Source: Cytobacillus sp. FSL H8-0458
GTDB lineage: Bacteria > Bacillota > Bacilli > Bacillales > Cytobacillaceae
Reading direction: 5' to 3'
Assembly: GCF_038002165.1 (NCBI RefSeq)
Contig: NZ_JBBOBR010000001.1
Span: forward strand, 372,001 to 436,000
Length of the DNA: 64,000 bases
This document shows, in pieces, positions 18,671 to 27,892 of this stretch. The notes under the pieces were generated by a model. That model did no database searches and was not told the origin of the DNA. It saw only the letters and a program-made list of their open reading frames with translations. Every line of letters begins with the position of its first letter. Within the stretch, counting starts at the first letter, position 1. The translations under genes were made by a program, and so were the position numbers.

Positions 18671-18871
18671 TTAAATTAGCAAGATCCTTCGAATTAAAAA
18701 ATATTAATTTGGATATTGTATATATGTAGCAAAGCATTTTGTTTGAAACAAAAATCCAACTTTGGTAATCTTAATCTAAAGACCTTAGAAACATTATAAA
18801 ATCTGAATTTTATAAATGATTGAATTGTTTCGGGGGCTGACCAAAACAGATACATAGGGAGGAATTTTATT

Positions 18872-19480
18872 ATGGCATTCGAATTACCGCAATTACCTTA
18901 CGCTTACGATGCATTGGAGCCAAACATCGACAAAGAAACGATGAATATCCACCATACAAAGCATCACAATACTTATGTAACAAACCTTAACAATGCTTTA
19001 GAAGGAAACGAAGAGCTTCTTTCTAAAACTGTTGAAGAAGTGGTATCCAACCTGGATGCTGTTCCTGAAGCAGCCCGTACTGCCGTACGCAACAACGGCG
19101 GTGGTCATGCAAACCATTCACTTTTCTGGCAAATCATTTCTCCAAATGGCGGCGGAGAGCCAACAGGTGAATTAGCAGATGCCATCAGCAGCAAATTCGG
19201 AAGCTATGACAGCTTTAAAGAAGAGTTCGCTAAGGCGGCTACAACTCGCTTTGGTTCAGGCTGGGCATGGCTTGTAGTAAACAATGGTGAACTTGAAGTA
19301 ACAAGCACACCTAATCAGGATTCACCATTAATGGAAGGCAAGACTCCAATCCTTGGCCTTGACGTTTGGGAGCATGCTTACTACTTAAAATACCAAAACC
19401 GCCGTCCTGAATACATCAATTCTTTCTGGAATGTTGTTAACTGGGATGAGGTTTCTAAGCGTTACAGCGCTGCAAAATAA
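18872..19480 (+). CDS. sodA: Manganese superoxide dismutase
   Basis: Converts superoxide to peroxide and oxygen; 202 residues, cytoplasmic homodimer. The metal ligands are His in MNIHHTKHH (~residue 27), His in NHSLFW (~82), and Asp and His in the signature DVWEHAYY (~164-168). The [11 protein letters not shown] and GSGWAWL stretches fit the Mn form. Very strong GGGAGG ribosome site. In B. subtilis sodA also follows yqgC; here a mobile element separates them. Confidence 0.97.
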   Translation: MAFELPQLPYAYDALEPNIDKETMNIHHTKHHNTYVTNLNNALEGNEELLSKTVEEVVSNLDAVPEAARTAVRNNGGGHANHSLFWQIISPNGGGEPTGELADAISSKFGSYDSFKEEFAKAATTRFGSGWAWLVVNNGELEVTSTPNQDSPLMEGKTPILGLDVWEHAYYLKYQNRRPEYINSFWNVVNWDEVSKRYSAAK

Positions 19481-19492
19481 TAAATCTAACAG

Positions 19493-19522
19493 CACGGCAG
19501 ATTATATCTGCCGTGTTTTTCT
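19493..19522 (+). terminator. Intrinsic terminator after sodA
   Basis: CACGGCAGA / TCTGCCGTG stem followed by TTTTTC. Confidence 0.9.
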
Positions 19523-19537
19523 TTTTCATATTGATTT

Positions 19538-19627
19538 CCAGGTGGTTCTTGTGCAAATTTCTAAATCATTGCATAACCACACTGGCTTTGTAGGAGACTA
19601 CCCTTAGAACCAAAGGGGAGTTTTTTT
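19538..19627 (+). promoter_or_regulatory. Structured leader of yqgE with sequestered ribosome site
   Basis: First hairpin: CCAG, GTGGTT and TGCAA (19538-19556) pair with TTGCA, AACCAC and CTGG (19569-19585), 15 pairs in all with small bulges. Second hairpin: ACT-CCCTT (19597-19605) pairs with AAGGG-AGT (19613-19621) around a 7-base loop and is followed by seven T running to the ATG at 19628. The yqgE Shine-Dalgarno (AAAGGGGAG) is in the 3' arm of the second hairpin, which also has terminator form. Confidence 0.55.
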
Positions 19628-20845
19628 ATGAGCAGATTTAAAAAACTGATCGGTGATGTTGATTTAACAAAAGATTTAACATTGCTATTATTTATAGGCG
19701 GGCTGTATTCTTTAAGTGCTGCCCTTTCAAACACATTTGTAAATATCTATCTCTGGAAGCAGTCTGGTGAGTTCAGTGATCTGGCTTTGTATAACCTGGC
19801 CATTGTTGTTCTGCAGCCTTTGACTTTTATTCTGGCGGGGAGATGGGCGAAGAAGATTGACCGTGTCATTGTACTGAGAATCGGTGTGATTTTTTTAGCT
19901 CTTTTTTATCTGACCGTTCTTTTTATTGGAACAAACGCTTCGAAATTTTTATTGCTTCTCGGTGCTTTGCTGGGGGTAGGGTATGGGTTCTACTGGCTTG
20001 CTTTCAATGTGCTCACTTTTGAAATAACTGAGCCGGAGAATCGGGATTTCTTTAATGGCTTCCTTGGAATACTAACATCCGTTGGGGGTATGATTGGACC
20101 GATAGCAGCGGGTTTCATTATTTCAAGGATGGAAAAGTTCACCGGCTATTCCGTTATTTTCGGAATCTCCCTGACCCTTTTTTCAATAGCTGTGTTTTTA
20201 AGTTTTTTTCTTAAAAGACGGCCGGCAGATGGAAGGTATTTATTTAGGAGAATCCTTGCAGAGCGAAAAAACAGCCTGAATTGGCGCATGATTACAAATG
20301 CTCACTTTTTTCAGGGGCTCAGAGAAGGAACCTTTATTTTTGTCATATCAGTTTATGTCTTTATTTCAACTGGCAGTGAACTGGCTCTTGGTACATACGG
20401 TTTGGTAAACTCAAGTATATCTTTTTTAGGGTATTATCTTGTGTCAAGACTTTTAAAAAAGGAGTATCGGAAAAGAGCCATACTTATCGGCGGATTAGTA
20501 CTGTATGCGGCCATATTCTTTATCGTATTTGATGTTACATATCCAAAGCTGCTGATGTATGCAGCTGCGATTGCTGTAGCATATCCTCTCCTGCTTGTGC
20601 CATATATCTCGTTAACGTATGATGTCATTGGCAGAGGCTGGAAGGCGGCAGAGATGAGGATTGAGTATATTGTCGTCAGGGAAATCTTTTTAAATGCAGG
20701 ACGTATAGTATCGATTTTAAGTTTTTTAGCTGCGGTAACTTTTTTTCAGGAAGAAAAAAGCATCCCTATTCTTCTCTTAATAATAGGAGCCGGACATTCC
20801 GTCATTTATTTATTCGTCAGAAAAATTCATTTTCAGTCTGCATGA
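19628..20845 (+). CDS. yqgE: MFS transporter YqgE
   Basis: Integral membrane protein of 405 residues with about twelve predicted helices in two six-helix halves, linked by a basic cytoplasmic loop near residues 195-220 (LKRRPADGRYLFRRILAERKNS). It belongs to the major facilitator superfamily; the YqgE subgroup has no assigned substrate. The ATG at 19628 is seven bases after AAGGGGAG. It has an unusual structured leader (19538-19627). Confidence 0.87.
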   Translation: MSRFKKLIGDVDLTKDLTLLLFIGGLYSLSAALSNTFVNIYLWKQSGEFSDLALYNLAIVVLQPLTFILAGRWAKKIDRVIVLRIGVIFLALFYLTVLFIGTNASKFLLLLGALLGVGYGFYWLAFNVLTFEITEPENRDFFNGFLGILTSVGGMIGPIAAGFIISRMEKFTGYSVIFGISLTLFSIAVFLSFFLKRRPADGRYLFRRILAERKNSLNWRMITNAHFFQGLREGTFIFVISVYVFISTGSELALGTYGLVNSSISFLGYYLVSRLLKKEYRKRAILIGGLVLYAAIFFIVFDVTYPKLLMYAAAIAVAYPLLLVPYISLTYDVIGRGWKAAEMRIEYIVVREIFLNAGRIVSILSFLAAVTFFQEEKSIPILLLIIGAGHSVIYLFVRKIHFQSA

Positions 20846-20871
20846 GAGAGGAAATCCTCTCTCTTTTTTTT
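20844..20871 (+). terminator. Intrinsic terminator after yqgE
   Basis: AGAGAGGA / TCCTCTCT stem followed by a T run. Confidence 0.87.
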
Positions 20872-20974
20872 ACCAATAAAATTATCTTTGTCGAAAAAGG
20901 GTTCTTTATAGAATTTATTGTTATTTTCTTTTAGAATGGGACTATGAGACTTTTTTAAAGGAAGTGTGCGTAAT

Positions 20975-23152
20975 TTGAATAGGAAGAAAAAGAAGACCCA
21001 TGTTCCTTTCCGTCTGAATATGCTCTTCTTTGCTGTGTTTTTATTGTTTTCCATGCTGATCCTCCGGCTTGGGATGGTTCAGATTGTTTATGGCGATGAT
21101 TATAAGCGTGAGATTGAAAGAACGGAAGATGTTACAGTTAACAGCCCGGTGCCAAGAGGTAAGATGTTTGACAGAAATGGACAGGTGATTGTCGATAATA
21201 CCCCGCAAAATGCCATCACATTTACTAATAATGGGTATAAGCAGGATGAAATGCTTGAGGTGGCAGAGAGGCTTGCCAAGCTGATCCACAAAGATACCAA
21301 GAAGGTTCAGGAACGCGATAAGAAAGATTACTGGATCATGAAGAATCCTGAAAAGGCAGAAGAAAAGGTTACTAAAAAAGATAAAGAAGAACTTGAAAAG
21401 AAGTATGAGGGTAAGGACAAGGAGCTGGATAAGGCCATTTATCAGCTCACTTTGGATCGGATTACAGAAGAGGAATTAAGTGAATTGACAAAAGACGATC
21501 TTGAAGTTCTTGCTATCTACAGAGAATTTACAAGCGGATATGCTTTAACACCCCAAATTGTTAAGAATAAAAAAGTAACACCTGAGGAATTTGCAGTTGT
21601 CAGTGAAAATCTGCAGGTTTTACCTGGTGTTGATACAACAACTGACTGGGAAAGATATTATGCTTTTGGAGATACTTTGAAATCAGTCCTTGGAAAAGTA
21701 ACAAGCTCTGATGAAGGTCTTCCGGCTGAACAGATTGAATACTACATGGCACGTGACTATAGCCGTAATGACCGTGTAGGTAAGAGTTATATCGAGATGC
21801 AGTACGAAGAAGTGCTTCACGGCCAAAAGGCAAAAGTGAAAAATATTACGGACAAAGCCGGGAATGTTCTTGAAACTATTCCCATCACAGACGGTCAAAG
21901 AGGAAAGGACCTTGTTCTGAGCATTGATATGGATCTTCAGAAAGAAGTTGAGAAAATTATTGAAGAGGAATTGCGTAAAGCCAAGGCATCGTCCGGAACT
22001 GCATTATTGGACAGAGCCTATGTAGTACTGATGGACCCGCATACCGGAGAGGTTCTATCAATGGCCGGCAAAAAGATTGTTAAGGACAAAGAGACTGGCC
22101 AGTCTGAAATGCAGGACGATGCATTAGGCAACATCACGACTACTTATAATGTCGGTTCAGCTGTGAAGGGTGCTACAATACTTACCGGCTATAAAACGGG
22201 TGCTATTAATCCCGGAACCGTCTTTTATGATCGTCCTTTAAAAATTAAAGGAACACCGGTAAAGAAATCCTGGAGAAATTTCGGCCCTTTAAATGATATT
22301 AATGCTCTTAAATTTTCCTCTAACGTTTATATGTTTGAAACTGTCATCAACATAGGCGAGGGTAAATATGAATTCGAGAAGCCATTATGGATAGATAAAA
22401 AAGCTTTTAGTACTGTTAGGGAATCCTTCGCTCAATTCGGTCTTGGCGTCCGGACAGGGATTGATTTGCCAAATGAGCAAACAGGCTTTAAAGGAATGAG
22501 TACATTGCCTGGTTTCATGCTTGACCTCTCGATTGGACAGTACGACACCTATTCCAACATGCAGCTGGCCCAATATGTGTCTGTCATTGCCAATGGGGGT
22601 AATAGGATGGAGCCTCATATTGTAAAGGAAATCCGTGAGCCATTAATGGAAAATAATGAACTTGGCCCTATTGTTCAGGAGATGGAGCCAAAGGTTCTTA
22701 ATAGGGTCGAACTTAAAGATGGCTGGATGGACCGTGTTCAGGAAGGTTTCCGCAGAGTCATGCAGGAAAAAGGCGGTACAGGTTATTCCTATTTTGCCGG
22801 CAAAGAGTATAAACCAGCGGGTAAAACAGGTACAGCAGAAGCCTTCTACGATGGGCCTGAGCGCAGCAAATTTGGAAAAGAGCCTCCTGAGGTCATGAAT
22901 CTTAGCCTTGTTGGCTATGCACCATCAGAGAATCCCGAGATTGCCATGGCTGTTTTAGTCCCTTGGGCCTACCAGGGAAGCGTGGACCACGGAGCGAATA
23001 AAAAAATTGGTGAACGTGTTCTGGATGCCTATTTTGACCTCAAAAAAAATCGTGAAAAAGAAGGAAAAGATACTCAAGAACCTGTCCAGGACGTAGAAAA
23101 TGTTGATGATGTGCTTGAAGGACAGGAAGAGGCTCGAGAAGAAGTTGAATAA
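20975..23152 (+). CDS. pbpA: Penicillin-binding protein 2 (class B transpeptidase) PbpA
   Basis: Membrane-anchored peptidoglycan transpeptidase of 725 residues (YqgF/PbpA), part of the elongation machinery for rod shape in Bacillus. A short basic cytoplasmic tail is followed by one helix (residues ~12-31), a dimerisation domain with VPRGKMFDRNG near residue 57, and the transpeptidase domain. Catalytic Ser395 is in the SxxK motif SAVK, SSN is near residue 450 and KTG at about 617-619. The C-terminus is a Glu/Asp-rich tail. The start is TTG at 20975, nine bases after AAAGGAAG; the GTG at 20966 is too close to it. Confidence 0.94.
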   Translation: MNRKKKKTHVPFRLNMLFFAVFLLFSMLILRLGMVQIVYGDDYKREIERTEDVTVNSPVPRGKMFDRNGQVIVDNTPQNAITFTNNGYKQDEMLEVAERLAKLIHKDTKKVQERDKKDYWIMKNPEKAEEKVTKKDKEELEKKYEGKDKELDKAIYQLTLDRITEEELSELTKDDLEVLAIYREFTSGYALTPQIVKNKKVTPEEFAVVSENLQVLPGVDTTTDWERYYAFGDTLKSVLGKVTSSDEGLPAEQIEYYMARDYSRNDRVGKSYIEMQYEEVLHGQKAKVKNITDKAGNVLETIPITDGQRGKDLVLSIDMDLQKEVEKIIEEELRKAKASSGTALLDRAYVVLMDPHTGEVLSMAGKKIVKDKETGQSEMQDDALGNITTTYNVGSAVKGATILTGYKTGAINPGTVFYDRPLKIKGTPVKKSWRNFGPLNDINALKFSSNVYMFETVINIGEGKYEFEKPLWIDKKAFSTVRESFAQFGLGVRTGIDLPNEQTGFKGMSTLPGFMLDLSIGQYDTYSNMQLAQYVSVIANGGNRMEPHIVKEIREPLMENNELGPIVQEMEPKVLNRVELKDGWMDRVQEGFRRVMQEKGGTGYSYFAGKEYKPAGKTGTAEAFYDGPERSKFGKEPPEVMNLSLVGYAPSENPEIAMAVLVPWAYQGSVDHGANKKIGERVLDAYFDLKKNREKEGKDTQEPVQDVENVDDVLEGQEEAREEVE

Positions 23153-23160
23153 GTTTTTTA

Positions 23161-23199
23161 AAACTGTCTCCTGACAATCCGGGAGACAGTTTTTTTTTA
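23161..23199 (+). terminator. Intrinsic terminator after pbpA
   Basis: AAACTGTCTCC / GGGAGACAGTTT stem followed by a long T run. Confidence 0.9.
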
Positions 23200-23284
23200 C
23201 AATATGCATTGTAAGGCAGCCGTGATGGAAAGATAAATTATGTTATACCTCATATTCGACATATTTACACAAGAATCGCCCAAA

Positions 23285-23323
23285 TTTACAAAAGCTTTAC
23301 AATCAGTTAAAACCGCGTTAACA
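23285..23323 (+). promoter_or_regulatory. PhoP binding region (Pho box) of the pst operon
   Basis: Four 6-base repeats in strict 11-base phase: TTTACA (23285), TTTACA (23296), TTAAAA (23307), TTAACA (23318). This matches the Bacillus PhoP pattern TT(A/T/C)ACA with 5-base spacers. Another TTTACA lies 21 bases upstream (23264). A candidate -10 (TATTCT) follows near 23332. It implies strong induction in phosphate starvation. Confidence 0.88.
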
Positions 23324-23385
23324 GTCAACCCTTATTCTAATAACCGTAGGACAAAACAACCAATTTTCTTAGGGGGAATTCAGGA

Positions 23386-24345
23386 ATGAAACGTCTTAAA
23401 AAAATGAGCCTTTTATTAATGCTGACGGCTGTAATGGCATTCACTGCAGCTTGCGGAGGCGGAGATACAAATGAAGATGCAGGCGGAAATGGTGAAGAGC
23501 TCGAAGGCAGTGTGGTCATAGATGGCTCTGGTACTGTTTACCCATTCATGGCACGCATGGCTGAAAACTATATGGGAGAACAGGAAAATGTCTCTGTAGA
23601 AGTCAGCCGTTCAGGAACTTCAGCCGGCTTTAAGAAATTCCTTGCAAAAGACGGAACAGATTTTAATGATGCTTCCCGCCAAATCAAAGATGAAGAGAAA
23701 GCTTCAGCTGAAGAACTTGGCATTGATGTACAGGAAATGAAGGTTGCTTTAGACGGTATTACAATCGTAATTAACAAAGAAAATGACTGGGCTAAAGATC
23801 TTACACAGCAAGAAGTTGTTGATATCTTCCTTGCAAGTGCAGGAAAGAAAAAATGGTCAGATGTTCGCCCTGATTTCCCGGATGAAGAAATTCAGACATA
23901 TGGCCCAAATGAAAACCACGGCACTTACGAATTTATGTTTGAGAATATTCTCGAAGAACAGGATCTTCCTGAAAATATCAACTTGCAGCAGGATTACTCA
24001 ACTTTAGTGGATCTTGTATCTAAAGATAAAAATGCTATCGGATTCTTTGGCTATGGTTACTATGACAGCAACAAAGATAAATTGTCTGCAGTAAAAGTTG
24101 ACTTTGGCAATGGGCCTGTTGAGCCATCACTAGACACAATCAAAGAAGACGGAGATTATGCTCCATTTACTCGCCCGGTATTCACATACTTGAACACAAA
24201 TATGGCGAAAGAAAAGCCGCAAGTGCTCGATTACGCAATCTACACAATGGAAAATGCACAGGATGTTGCAGCAGAGACTGGATTTGCTCCATTATCTGAT
24301 GAAGATATCCAGGCTTCTCTGGATGCTTTGAACGGATTGAAATAA
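23386..24345 (+). CDS. pstS: Phosphate-binding lipoprotein PstS
   Basis: Solute-binding protein of the high-affinity phosphate importer; 319 residues. The lipoprotein signal peptide covers residues 1-22 with lipobox FTAAC and lipid cysteine at ~23, followed by an acidic, Gly-rich linker. The phosphate-binding loop regions are DGSGTVYPFMA (~residue 46) and SRSGTSAGFKKF (~70); NENHGTYEFM is near 180. AGGGGG lies upstream of the ATG. First gene of pstS-C-A-B-phoU. Confidence 0.95.
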   Translation: MKRLKKMSLLLMLTAVMAFTAACGGGDTNEDAGGNGEELEGSVVIDGSGTVYPFMARMAENYMGEQENVSVEVSRSGTSAGFKKFLAKDGTDFNDASRQIKDEEKASAEELGIDVQEMKVALDGITIVINKENDWAKDLTQQEVVDIFLASAGKKKWSDVRPDFPDEEIQTYGPNENHGTYEFMFENILEEQDLPENINLQQDYSTLVDLVSKDKNAIGFFGYGYYDSNKDKLSAVKVDFGNGPVEPSLDTIKEDGDYAPFTRPVFTYLNTNMAKEKPQVLDYAIYTMENAQDVAAETGFAPLSDEDIQASLDALNGLK

Positions 24346-24478
24346 TTTTCTAAAAAGTGTTGAAAAGGGGAAGATGAGAAGTTAGCCTTCTCATCTTCTT
24401 GCAGTGTTTAATATTTTACCGGGTATTATAAGCAAAAAAGTTCTTCTATGGATGAGAGGAATGAAAGGGGTTTTAAAC

Positions 24479-25435
24479 TTGGCTAAAAGTGCTGTTCACG
24501 AAAACGACAAAAAGTTAAATATTCGTGAAATCATACAACAAAAAAAGAAATCTCGAAGTGTCAATAATTATACTGAAAAGTTAATTCCTAAAATTTTATT
24601 TGGTATCGCAGCAATCTCTGTTTTGACCACTATTGGAATTGTACTTACTTTAATTACGGAAACAATCGCCTTTTTTAAAGACGTTCCTTTTATAGATTTT
24701 TTTACAGGCACTGAGTTAAAGCCTTTAGGAGAAAATGCTGTCTTTGGTGTTCTTCCCTTACTGACGGGAACAATCATTTCCACTTTGATCGCTATGCTTG
24801 TAGCCATTCCGGTGGGTCTGATGACAGCCATATTTTTAAGTGAATACGCATCAGAAAGAACACGAAAGGCATTAAAGCCTCTTCTTGAAATCCTGGCAGG
24901 TATTCCTACAATAGTTTATGGGTTTTTTGCTTTTACTTTTGTAACACCTTTACTAAGGTCTTTTATTCCTGGCCTTGAACCAACAAATATTTTAAGTCCC
25001 GGGATTGTAATGGGAATTATGATAATCCCAATGGTGGCTTCCCTTTCTGAGGATGCAATGAGTTCTGTACCAAATGCAATGAGGGAAGGTGCTCTTGCAC
25101 TGGGGGCAACAAAGCTTGAGGTAACCTGGAAAGTGGTTGTGCCAGCAGCTATTTCGGGTATTATTGCTTCGTTTGTATTAGGAATTTCCAGAGCAATTGG
25201 GGAAACGATGATCGTAACCATTGCGAGCGGAAGTTCAAAAAACTTCACATTTGACGTTACTCAATCCATGCAAACCATGACTGCTTATATTGTGGAAGTA
25301 ACAGGCGGGGAAGCAGCCGCAGGAACAACATTATATTACAGCCTTTATGCAGTTGCTATGACATTGTTTGTGTTTACGTTAATTATGAACCTTCTTGCTC
25401 AGTATATCTCTCGCAGGTTCAGGGAGGAATATTAA
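24479..25435 (+). CDS. pstC: Phosphate ABC transporter permease PstC
   Basis: Membrane subunit of 318 residues with about six helices, after a basic N-terminal cytoplasmic stretch of ~40 residues. The ABC-permease coupling loop is EGALALGATKLEVTWKVVVPAA (residues ~200-222). The start is TTG at 24479, eight bases after AAAGGGG; upstream in-frame ATG codons lack a properly spaced site. The stop is one base before the pstA ATG, so the two are coupled. Confidence 0.93.
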   Translation: MAKSAVHENDKKLNIREIIQQKKKSRSVNNYTEKLIPKILFGIAAISVLTTIGIVLTLITETIAFFKDVPFIDFFTGTELKPLGENAVFGVLPLLTGTIISTLIAMLVAIPVGLMTAIFLSEYASERTRKALKPLLEILAGIPTIVYGFFAFTFVTPLLRSFIPGLEPTNILSPGIVMGIMIIPMVASLSEDAMSSVPNAMREGALALGATKLEVTWKVVVPAAISGIIASFVLGISRAIGETMIVTIASGSSKNFTFDVTQSMQTMTAYIVEVTGGEAAAGTTLYYSLYAVAMTLFVFTLIMNLLAQYISRRFREEY

Positions 25436-25436
25436 T

Positions 25437-26321
25437 ATGAAATATGTAGATTCAGAACAAGTGCATAAAAAGATGGGCAGCCGCCTGCTAGCCAATAACC
25501 TGGCTAAAACACTCTTCTTTATGGCCACTTTATTTGGCCTTGTCGTATTAATTGTTTTGATCTATCGGGTTCTTGCCGGTGGATTAGGCTGGATAAACTT
25601 AGATTTTCTGATGAATCGCTTATCGACAGATCCTGAAAGAGCTGGAATCTGGGGAGCGATAACAGGAACATTTTGGCTGATGCTTGTTGTTGCTCCTGTA
25701 ACGATGATTTTAGGAGTAGGCACAGCAATTTATCTTGAAGAATATGCAGCCAAGGGACGCATTTCTTCTTTTATTAAAACTAATATCTCCAACCTGGCGG
25801 GCGTTCCGTCAGTTGTTTTTGGAATCCTTGGATTAACTGTTTTTGCAAGAGCATTGGATTTGGGTTCTGTAGTTCTCGCAGGAGGGCTCACGATGGCACT
25901 GCTGGTTCTTCCTGTTGTAGTAGTTGCCAGCCAGGAAGCAATCCGTGCTGTTCCCCAATTTTTAAGAGAAGCCTCTTACGGAATGGGAGCGACAAAGTGG
26001 CAAACGATTAAAAATGTAGTACTTCCTGCAGCATTACCTGGTATCCTTACGGGGGTTATTCTTGCACTATCGCGGGCAATCGGAGAAACAGCTCCATTGG
26101 TTGTTATCGGAATTCCGGCATTGTTGATTCCCGTTCCTGATGGAATCTTTGATAAATTTACGATTTTGCCGGTTCAGATTTATTACTGGACTATTGACTC
26201 TGCCCTTGTAGCAGAATATGCCAACCTGGCAGCTGCAACAATCGTTATATTATTAATTGTTTTGTTCGCGATGAACTCAATAGCCATCTTAATTCGGAAT
26301 AAATTCCAAAAAAGATATTAG
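25437..26321 (+). CDS. pstA: Phosphate ABC transporter permease PstA
   Basis: Second permease subunit, 294 residues, about six helices. The coupling loop is REASYGMGATKWQTIKNVVLPAA (near residues 175-200) and the conserved SRAIGETAPL is near 220. The start is ATG at 25437, preceded by AGGGAGG that overlaps the end of pstC. An upstream frame opening at 25395 is out of place because it would overlap pstC by 40 bases. Confidence 0.93.
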   Translation: MKYVDSEQVHKKMGSRLLANNLAKTLFFMATLFGLVVLIVLIYRVLAGGLGWINLDFLMNRLSTDPERAGIWGAITGTFWLMLVVAPVTMILGVGTAIYLEEYAAKGRISSFIKTNISNLAGVPSVVFGILGLTVFARALDLGSVVLAGGLTMALLVLPVVVVASQEAIRAVPQFLREASYGMGATKWQTIKNVVLPAALPGILTGVILALSRAIGETAPLVVIGIPALLIPVPDGIFDKFTILPVQIYYWTIDSALVAEYANLAAATIVILLIVLFAMNSIAILIRNKFQKRY

Positions 26322-26339
26322 CCTGGGAGGTTTAATAAA

Positions 26340-27167
26340 ATGCCTGTAGTGACAGAAAAAACAAATCCAAATGTAAAAAAAGAAAGCATAGCTCCAAATT
26401 CAGCAGAAAACAAAAAAGTTGTTTATAATACAAAAGATCTTAACTTATGGTATGGTGAAGGCCATGCGTTAAAAAATATAAATTTAGCCATCAATGAAAA
26501 TGAAGTAACGGCGATTATCGGACCATCAGGATGCGGTAAGTCCACATATATTAAAACGCTGAACCGCATGGTTGAACTTGTGCCTTCAGTAAAAATTTCC
26601 GGCGAAATCTTATACCGGGAGCGCAATATTCTTGATAAATCATTTAAAGTGGAGGATTTAAGAACAAATGTGGGGATGGTCTTTCAAAAGCCAAATCCAT
26701 TTCCAAAGTCCATTTATGAGAATGTAGCATATGGACCAAAAATTCACGGTATCCGCGATAAAAAAATCCTTGATGAGATTGTTGAAAAAAGTTTGAGGGG
26801 TGCCGCTATTTGGGATGAAGTAAAGGATCGGCTGAACCAGAATGCGTATGGCCTATCCGGCGGGCAGCAGCAGCGACTTTGCATTGCACGCTGTCTTGCC
26901 ATTGAACCGGATGTCATTTTAATGGATGAGCCTACATCTGCACTTGACCCTATCTCTACATTAAAGGTAGAAGAGCTTGTACAGGAGCTTAAGCAAGAAT
27001 TCAGCATTATCATCGTTACTCATAATATGCAGCAGGCAGCACGTATTTCTGATAAAACAGCTTTCTTCTTAAATGGTGAAGTAATCGAGTTTGCCGATAC
27101 TGATAAGATATTTTCTACCCCTTCAGATAAGCGGACTGAAGATTATATCACTGGACGATTCGGCTGA
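26340..27167 (+). CDS. pstB: Phosphate ABC transporter ATPase PstB
   Basis: ATP-binding subunit of 275 residues. An N-terminal extension of ~25 polar residues precedes the ABC domain. Walker A is GPSGCGKST (~residue 62), the Q-loop is in [10 protein letters not shown], the signature is LSGGQQQR (~172), Walker B is [12 protein letters not shown] and the H-loop is VTHN. Shine-Dalgarno GGGAGG. Only one pstB copy is present here, whereas B. subtilis has two (pstBA and pstBB). Confidence 0.95.
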   Translation: MPVVTEKTNPNVKKESIAPNSAENKKVVYNTKDLNLWYGEGHALKNINLAINENEVTAIIGPSGCGKSTYIKTLNRMVELVPSVKISGEILYRERNILDKSFKVEDLRTNVGMVFQKPNPFPKSIYENVAYGPKIHGIRDKKILDEIVEKSLRGAAIWDEVKDRLNQNAYGLSGGQQQRLCIARCLAIEPDVILMDEPTSALDPISTLKVEELVQELKQEFSIIIVTHNMQQAARISDKTAFFLNGEVIEFADTDKIFSTPSDKRTEDYITGRFG

Positions 27168-27232
27168 TCTATTATATTGGTTTGTATCAACGATTTTAAT
27201 CATTACTATTAGGATGAAGGGGGATTACATTG

Positions 27233-27892
27233 ATGGTAGTACGTGAGAGGTTTGAATATGATCTTCAGGAGCTTCAAAAGAAACTGATTGAAATTGGCAA
27301 TTTTGCAGGAGAAGCTTTGCATAGATCGGTTGAAGCGCTTGAAACTAAAAATATAGAATTGGCACTTGAGATTATTGATGACGATAACCAGGCAGATATT
27401 TTATATGAGGAAATAAATGATTTAGCGATACTATTAATTGCTAAACAGCAGCCAGTGGCAATTGACCTCCGCCGCATCATTGTGGCTATAAAGATCGCAA
27501 CAGACATTGAAAGAATTGCAGACTTTGGAGTGAATATTGCAAAGTCCACCATACGGATTGGGTCAGAGCCGCTAATTAAGCCGATTGAACATATAAAGAA
27601 AATGTATGAAATTTCAACTGAAATGCTGCGTCTATCACTGGAAGCTTTCACTGAAGAAGATACTGCAAAAGCCAAAAAAGTTGCCGATATGGATGATCAG
27701 GTCGATGACCTCTATGGTGAAACCATTAAAGAGCTGCTGCAAATTAATCTGCAGAAACCGGAATACCTGCCGCAGATCACCCAGCTTTCATTTATTTGCC
27801 GTTATTTAGAAAGAGCAGCTGACCATGTTACGAATATTTCTGAACATATTTTTTATTTGGTTAAAGGACGCCAGTATGATTTAAATAATTAA
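27233..27892 (+). CDS. phoU: Phosphate signalling regulator PhoU
   Basis: Cytoplasmic all-helical protein of 219 residues that links Pst transporter activity to PhoR/PhoP signalling. Two three-helix PhoU repeats carry the metal-binding motif pattern E/DxxxD (IATDIERIADFGVNIA and FICRYLERAADHVTNI). The start is ATG at 27233, nine bases after AAGGGGG; the TTG immediately before it is an alternative. Last gene of the pst operon. Confidence 0.93.
   Translation: MVVRERFEYDLQELQKKLIEIGNFAGEALHRSVEALETKNIELALEIIDDDNQADILYEEINDLAILLIAKQQPVAIDLRRIIVAIKIATDIERIADFGVNIAKSTIRIGSEPLIKPIEHIKKMYEISTEMLRLSLEAFTEEDTAKAKKVADMDDQVDDLYGETIKELLQINLQKPEYLPQITQLSFICRYLERAADHVTNISEHIFYLVKGRQYDLNN

Noticed and set aside
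18438..18674. Open frame of 78 codons within the MITE-like element
   Set aside because: It lies wholly in the repeat and is disrupted in copy B by the 37-bp length difference; no protein features.
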